From Pseudomonadales bacterium (GTDB lineage Bacteria > Pseudomonadota > Gammaproteobacteria > Pseudomonadales > DC-out160), in contig JAESQG010000197.1 of assembly GCA_016765265.1 (NCBI GenBank), positions 3,772 to 13,695 of the forward strand: a stretch of DNA of 9,924 bases, written 5' to 3'. Under the pieces are notes generated by a model, which had not been told where the DNA came from, did no database searches, and was given only the letters and a program-made list of their open reading frames with translations. The stretch's first letter is position 1. Each line of letters starts with the position of its first letter. Made by a program: the position numbers and the translations under genes. Of the stretch, positions 6,726-9,924 are shown piece by piece.

Positions 6726-7145
6726 ATGTTCACAGGGATTACTCAACCAGACAGAAACCTAACCGTCAGTACTTCTATACTAGTAATATGCTATGTTTTA
6801 TGGGAACTAGCTAGTAAATACCTGGCTCTTTTCCCATCCGAAATTAATACTGCATATCTAGCGTTATACTGCTTCTTAATTGCTCGAAGAGTATTTCAAA
6901 AAGACAAAGTTATAAAAATATTATTAACCTTTGCTCTAGGCCAACTATGCCTTTGCGTTAGTTCCATAATGTTGCTTAAAAAAGCTGGGATTGATTTCGA
7001 TACTAAGGCAACAATCACAGAGCTTGCGGCCCACTCTTACGCACACTTTTTTTCGGTGGTGCTAATAGTACTCGCTAATATAATGCTCTTAATACACCCT
7101 TTAATTGATTTCAAAAAATACAAATTTAAAAAACTAATCTCCTAG
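6726..7145 (+). CDS. Small polytopic membrane protein, function unknown
   Basis: This is a 139-aa protein with about four hydrophobic helices, at roughly residues 14-35, 40-54, 62-84 and 105-127. A short basic tail (KKYKFKKL) follows and should stay in the cytoplasm. There is no cleavable signal peptide and no motif I recognise. The ATG at 6726 has AGAGG at 6712-6716, 9 nt upstream. A second ATG at 6721 is in another frame and soon stops. The gene is alone on the plus strand, divergent from the T4SS operon, and its last 12 bp overlap the 3' end of the relaxase gene on the other strand. A small inner-membrane protein next to transfer genes could serve in entry exclusion, but this is only positional reasoning. 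The segment is AT-rich compared with the relaxase and virB genes, which hints at separate acquisition. Confidence 0.65.
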   Translation: MFTGITQPDRNLTVSTSILVICYVLWELASKYLALFPSEINTAYLALYCFLIARRVFQKDKVIKILLTFALGQLCLCVSSIMLLKKAGIDFDTKATITELAAHSYAHFFSVVLIVLANIMLLIHPLIDFKKYKFKKLIS

Positions 7146-8453
7146 CTCAAGGCCATCAGCGCCATTTCTATCTATGTGTCGATGGGGTTTACTAGCGGCT
7201 ATATCATCTAGAGCCTGGTAAATATCTTGCTTCTTCGTTTTAGGTTCCGGCATATTTTCCCCGTGTTTATCCAGGATCGCCGCCCTCGCGTAGAGCTTTC
7301 TTTTCTCTTCCCCCGACAAAGAATCACCCTTTGACTTTTCTCTTAGCTGATTTGCGGCCTGGTTATACTGCTCTCTAGTCGCCTTATTTTTCTTTAAGTT
7401 CGCAATCTCCCAAGGCTCATTTTTATCAATTTCTGAAGTCCCGCGACTCCTCTTCCAGCCTGTCTCTAACTCTTCTTTTTGAGACTTTTTCACCCAGGAA
7501 ATACGACCATCGTCTACTATTTTTCTAATTGAAAGCTTGTCTCCTTTGGTTCCTACACCTCGCTCACTGCGGTAACTTGCCTCCACATTTAGCCCATGTT
7601 CTCTAGCTATTTCGGCATATTTAATACGCCACTGATGCAAGTCATTTTTCTTAACCTCTAACCGTTTCCCTGTCTCACTTCGCATTTTTACAACCAAATG
7701 CATATGTGGGTTTTTCGTGTCATTGTGTACGGCGTACACAAAGTCATGCCCATTTTCCTTAAATTCCTTTTCTGCAAACGCGACACCTATACTTTCAACC
7801 TTAGATTTTTTGGCACCACTTTGAGGAGATAGCATAAAGTGAACCGTGTCTCTTTCACGTCGTTCATTCAATTGAGTTACCGTCGAGTCGAGCTTAGGAA
7901 AGCTATTTTTCAACTTCTCTTCAGCTACTTTTATCTCAACTTCAATATGTCCTGCCGGTTCATACGTAATATAGATCCGTTTTTCACCCGTTTTACCTTT
8001 ACCATCATAGGCTCTGGCATAGCTATCTAACTCACTTTTTGCCCACTTTTTAACGTCATCAAAATGTTTTTCTTTTTCACTTATTGACTTAAAATCTAAT
8101 TGAATCTTTACTTTTTCACGCTCAGAATACTTTTTTCTGGAGAAATCTGACTTCCATTCTTCAAGCAAATCTTTTATATCCTCTGCATTTTTAAGCTCTA
8201 ATCCGTCTGAGTCTTTGAGTGGAACCTGTTCCTTTACCTTATTGTCCGCTCGTGTTATGTAACGTATATGCGCCCCTACCCCTCGCGTAGCGCTTCCGAA
8301 AGAGGTAACTTTAAGCATAACCTGTTCATAGTTCTTTCTGCTTCCCTGCGCTGTAATAAGCATTTCATTCATTCGCTTACTACCAACACTTGTGTTTTCT
8401 TTAGCTTTATTCGCTCGCTTATATTCCTCAACGAGTCCTTTTTCCTGACTCAT
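7134..8453 (-). CDS. MOBP family relaxase (conjugative nickase)
   Basis: The relaxase cleaves one strand at oriT, stays covalently bound to the 5' end and pilots it into the recipient. The product is 439 aa. Motif I is visible as HIRYITR, making Tyr65 the likely catalytic tyrosine. A HFMLSPQSG segment lies at 205-213. The metal-binding histidine motif III is HNDTKNPHMHLVVK, with His243, His250 and His252. These are hallmarks of the MOBP/VirD2-type nuclease domain, which fills about residues 45-300. The C-terminal 140 residues are charged and show no helicase or primase motifs, so this is a compact relaxase. The ATG at 8453 overlaps the mobC stop as ATGA, giving translational coupling; Met28 and Met31 are possible but less likely starts. 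Its substrate is probably the oriT at 8925-9027, about 500 bp upstream. Its stop overlaps the convergent membrane-protein gene, and I see no terminator there. Confidence 0.93.
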   Translation of the reverse strand: MSQEKGLVEEYKRANKAKENTSVGSKRMNEMLITAQGSRKNYEQVMLKVTSFGSATRGVGAHIRYITRADNKVKEQVPLKDSDGLELKNAEDIKDLLEEWKSDFSRKKYSEREKVKIQLDFKSISEKEKHFDDVKKWAKSELDSYARAYDGKGKTGEKRIYITYEPAGHIEVEIKVAEEKLKNSFPKLDSTVTQLNERRERDTVHFMLSPQSGAKKSKVESIGVAFAEKEFKENGHDFVYAVHNDTKNPHMHLVVKMRSETGKRLEVKKNDLHQWRIKYAEIAREHGLNVEASYRSERGVGTKGDKLSIRKIVDDGRISWVKKSQKEELETGWKRSRGTSEIDKNEPWEIANLKKNKATREQYNQAANQLREKSKGDSLSGEEKRKLYARAAILDKHGENMPEPKTKKQDIYQALDDIAASKPHRHIDRNGADGLELGD

Positions 8454-8836
8454 TCCGCTGCCTCCTTTTTAATCCATCGGTTTTCCGTCGCATCAATAAT
8501 TGAATCCAGCTTCTCTTTAAGATCCTTTATCTCACTACGTAATTCTAGATAATACGACTCTTCAAAAAGTCGTTTAGGGAATTTTCCGGCGTTAGCAAGT
8601 CTCGTAAGTTGGTTAAAGTTTCTGGAAATTCCAGCAACATTTCTTACCGCGTCACGAAATATAACCATCTCTTCAACGATTAAATCTGGCGTATTAGTGA
8701 TAACTTCTCTCACCATTTTGCGTTGTAATTTAGACATACCAATGCCCATATCAGCGGCGTATTCTCTGAATTTCTTTTCTTCCTGGGGCGTTATTCTTAC
8801 TTGTAAAACCTTTGTTTTAGATTTCCTAGTTGCCAT
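8450..8836 (-). CDS. mobC: MobC-like relaxosome accessory protein
   Basis: MobC proteins bind the oriT region and help the relaxase melt and nick it. The product is 128 aa. The N-terminal part (LQVRITPQEEKKFREYAADM, then helical GMSKLQRKMVREV) looks like a ribbon-helix-helix DNA-binding domain. The stretch VRNVAGISRNFNQLTRLANAGK at about 64-85 matches the conserved NxNQ-type core of the MobC family. The C-terminal third is a charged helix likely to form a coiled coil. The ATG at 8836 is preceded by GGAAGG about 10 nt upstream. The gene starts 118 bp from the large oriT hairpin, so the protein could bind its own promoter region and autoregulate, as relaxosome accessory proteins often do. It overlaps the relaxase gene by 4 nt. 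Confidence 0.87.
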   Translation of the reverse strand: MATRKSKTKVLQVRITPQEEKKFREYAADMGIGMSKLQRKMVREVITNTPDLIVEEMVIFRDAVRNVAGISRNFNQLTRLANAGKFPKRLFEESYYLELRSEIKDLKEKLDSIIDATENRWIKKEAAE

Positions 8837-8954
8837 AAACTAATGTCCTTCCGTAGATTTTAAGTCGATTTTTCGCGATTAATAACGGTTTAAAAGTGCT
8901 ATTGGTATACGTATTTCCCTTAACTTGCGAAGCAACCGCCGAAGGTGGAACCTC

Positions 8955-9004
8955 GCTGTGTGTAGTACAAATTAGTCGTCAGACTAATTTGTACTACACA
9001 CAGC
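8955..9004. repeat. Perfect 23-bp inverted repeat of oriT
   Basis: The arms at 8955-8977 and 8982-9004 are perfectly complementary over 23 bp, with a 4-nt loop (GTCA). The left arm begins GCTGTGTGTAGTAC and the right arm ends GTACTACACACAGC. It sits immediately 5' of the nick motif, like the TraJ-binding inverted repeat of RP4, which is imperfect. It should serve as the relaxosome binding site and as the hairpin for rejoining the single strand after transfer. There is no T run on either side, so it is not a classic terminator. Confidence 0.92.
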
Positions 9005-9013
9005 CTATCCTGC
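9005..9013 (+). other. Predicted nic site of MOBP-type oriT
   Basis: CTATCCTGC matches the RP4 and VirD2-border nick consensus YATCCTG^Y. The nick is predicted between G9012 and C9013 on the plus strand. The motif lies 8 nt after the inverted repeat, close to the spacing I recall for RP4. The 5' end would be C9013, so the genes to the right enter the recipient first. Confidence 0.85.
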
Positions 9014-9027
9014 ATTAGCGTCCTAAT
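9014..9027 (+). repeat. Mini hairpin just 3' of nic
   Basis: ATTAG-CGTC-CTAAT is a perfect 5-bp stem with a 4-nt loop, beginning one nucleotide after the predicted nick. It resembles the apex of the large hairpin (ATTAGTCGTCAGACTAAT at 8971-8988). It may be part of the relaxase contact region; this is inference. Confidence 0.4.
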
Positions 9028-9069
9028 ACACAATGGTTTACGGGTTCAATGGAGGCGAATAGATATCAT

Positions 9070-9131
9070 TTCTTAATCAAGGTAAAAATTAAACTCGTTT
9101 TATTGATTAAGAACCAGATCGACTTTACTAT
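9070..9131 (+). promoter_or_regulatory. Leading-region promoter overlapped by an 11-bp dyad
   Basis: TTCTTAATCAA (9070-9080) and TTGATTAAGAA (9103-9113) form a perfect 11-bp inverted repeat with a 22-bp gap. The right arm contains a -35-like TTGATT (9103-9108). A -10-like TACTAT follows at 9126-9131 after an ideal 17 bp. Transcription would start near 9138 and lead to the ATG at 9178. An operator covering the -35 is a normal repression layout, perhaps autoregulation by the downstream small protein. Folding of this dyad in the entering single strand is another option. Confidence 0.55.
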
Positions 9132-9177
9132 CTGTAAGTACTATTTATGTAGACAAGAACACAGAGGAAAAATCAAA

Positions 9178-9426
9178 ATGCCTAAGCGAAAAGGTTTACA
9201 ACCTTCAATAATTAAAGAGACAACAAATATCAAAAAACTTTACATCGATACTCATGTACTTGAAGAGGCAAAAGCCTATGCTGAATTCGTCGGGATCACT
9301 TCACTCGATGAAACAATTGAAAAAGCATTGTTATACGTTTTTGAAGACGATGCCGAGTGGCAAAAAGATCGAAAGAAATTAACTTCACTTCCTGTTAATA
9401 CTACAGAAGAAAAAGCAGAGGCTTAA
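9178..9426 (+). CDS. Small ribbon-helix-helix-like protein of the leading region
   Basis: This is an 82-aa protein with a basic N terminus (MPKRKGLQ), a short strand KKLYIDT at about 20-26 and two helices (VLEEAKAYAEFVG and SLDETIEKALLYVFED). An acidic and charged tail ends the chain. Strand, helix, helix of this length fits a ribbon-helix-helix DNA-binding dimer of the plasmid regulator type, but the match is by pattern only. I chose the ATG at 9178 because AGAGGAAA lies 9 nt upstream. The in-frame ATG at 9049 would add 43 residues coded across the dyad and promoter, and has no better ribosome site than this one. It is the first gene behind nic in the direction of transfer. It may repress its own promoter or other transfer promoters. 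The primase-like gene starts 26 nt after its stop. Confidence 0.65.
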   Translation: MPKRKGLQPSIIKETTNIKKLYIDTHVLEEAKAYAEFVGITSLDETIEKALLYVFEDDAEWQKDRKKLTSLPVNTTEEKAEA

Positions 9427-9452
9427 TTCTGCACAACTACTGTTAAAAAACG

Positions 9453-9924
9453 ATGCCCTACCAAGATTTTAAAAAGCAGTTAGAACAAATAAAGCACAGC
9501 GTTGATCTCAAAGATTACGCTGTGTATTTGGGGTTTCAACAATCAGCAAAGGAAGTTAAGGAGTCCGATCGACACTACACTCACATGAGTTTTAATAGCC
9601 ATAAAATAATAATAAAAAACGATACCAACAAGGGCTTTAAAATATTCAGCGTAAAACAAGCTGCAAGTACAGGGCGAACAAATGAAAATGGTACAGTGAT
9701 TGACTTGCACAAAATGGTCACTGGCGAAAGTCTGAAAGACACAAGAAAGTCCCTATTAGAATACTCGCCTAGTTCTATCAACCTCGCCGTTGAAATAATT
9801 AAGCGCGAACTCGATAATTACAAGAAAGAAGACATAGAACGAATTCAAGTTGCATATTCTAAATTTACCGGCGCTGAAAATAATAAAGTATTAAAAAATA
9901 GAGGGATTAGTGACAAGACTTTAA
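9453..9924 (+). CDS. DUF3991/toprim-type primase-like protein, N-terminal part (runs off window)
   Basis: I translated 157 residues from the ATG at 9453; an in-frame TAA at 9444-9446 rules out a longer form. The start reads MPYQDFKKQLEQIKHSVDLK, then DYAVYLGF. Later segments include NDTNKGFKIFSVKQ and GTVIDLHKMVTGESLKDTRK, followed by SLLEYSP. This is the layout of the DUF3991-containing proteins of mobile elements, where a DLxxYAxxLGY opening and a GxxIDFxxxxxGxSLGxxRxxL block precede a toprim nucleotidyl-transfer domain. The toprim domain, if present, lies beyond the edge, so primase activity is inferred. No zinc-binding cysteines occur in the visible part. The Shine-Dalgarno is weak, and the short 26-nt gap suggests co-transcription with the 82-aa gene. 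Location directly behind nic suits priming of the complementary strand in the recipient. Confidence 0.75.
   Translation, partial: MPYQDFKKQLEQIKHSVDLKDYAVYLGFQQSAKEVKESDRHYTHMSFNSHKIIIKNDTNKGFKIFSVKQAASTGRTNENGTVIDLHKMVTGESLKDTRKSLLEYSPSSINLAVEIIKRELDNYKKEDIERIQVAYSKFTGAENNKVLKNRGISDKTL

Larger units (their letters stand above)
8837..9177. other. oriT and leading-region intergenic segment
   Basis: No gene is supported in these 341 bp between divergent mobC and the 82-aa gene. From left to right it contains the mobC ribosome binding site (8847-8852), an ATACGTAT palindrome (8907-8914), a TTGC-GAA-GCAA dyad (8925-8935), the large perfect inverted repeat (8955-9004) and the nick motif (9005-9013). 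A mini hairpin (9014-9027) and a dyad with promoter (9070-9131) complete it. I take about 8925-9027 as the core oriT. Confidence 0.85.

Noticed and set aside
8955..9004. Perfect hairpin as intrinsic terminator or attenuator
   Set aside because: No T run follows on either strand, both flanking genes are transcribed away from it, and the adjacent nick motif explains it better as oriT.
9049..9177. Longer version of the 82-aa protein starting at ATG 9049
   Set aside because: The extra 43 residues are coded across the dyad and the -35/-10 pair and look non-protein-like (Lys/Ile/Leu-rich, odd Cys). The strong ribosome binding site is in front of 9178.
9581..9781. Minus-strand 66-codon open frame with hydrophobic product
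   Set aside because: It is entirely antisense to the DUF3991-type gene, which has clear family motifs, and has no supporting ribosome site.

Overview
The window looks like part of a self-transmissible element (conjugative plasmid or integrative conjugative element) of a Gram-negative bacterium, probably a gammaproteobacterium. The evidence is a VirB-type type IV secretion gene cluster, a MOBP-family relaxase with its MobC-like partner, an oriT carrying an RP4-like nick motif, an outer-membrane-type lipoprotein and a predicted beta-barrel protein. Base composition is moderately AT-rich, most strongly in the intergenic control regions. No replication gene, integrase, insertion sequence, tRNA, rRNA or CRISPR array is visible, so plasmid and ICE cannot be told apart here.

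Layout. From about 6.5 kb down to position 1, one minus-strand run reads: a 95-aa cytosolic protein, a 199-aa exported beta-barrel-like protein, a 1471-aa lipoprotein with two related multidomain units, the pilin VirB2, VirB3, and the N-terminal part of the ATPase VirB4, which leaves the window. Gaps are 10, 32 and 14 nt, followed by overlaps of virB2/virB3 and virB3/virB4, so this is very likely one operon. A control region of about 240 bp (6488-6725) with several dyads separates it from a divergent plus-strand gene for a small membrane protein (6726-7145). The 3' end of that gene overlaps, tail to tail, the relaxase gene read from the other strand. The relaxase (7134-8453) is translationally coupled to mobC (8450-8836).

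Between mobC and the plus-strand leading region lies a convincing oriT. It has a perfect 23-bp inverted repeat with a 4-nt loop (8955-9004), followed 8 nt later by the nick motif CTATCCTG^C (nick predicted after 9012). Beyond it come a promoter with an overlapping dyad (9070-9131), a small ribbon-helix-helix-like protein (9178-9426) and the start of a DUF3991/primase-like protein (9453 to the edge).

Working model. MobC and the relaxase assemble on the hairpin and nick the plus strand. The 5' end at 9013 then leads, so the small regulator and primase-like gene enter the recipient first, and the relaxase and T4SS genes last. The VirB proteins form the transfer channel and pilus. The large lipoprotein and its beta-barrel neighbour, encoded immediately before the pilin gene, are the least explained part. 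I infer a cell-surface role such as mating-pair adhesion, but nothing in the sequence proves it.
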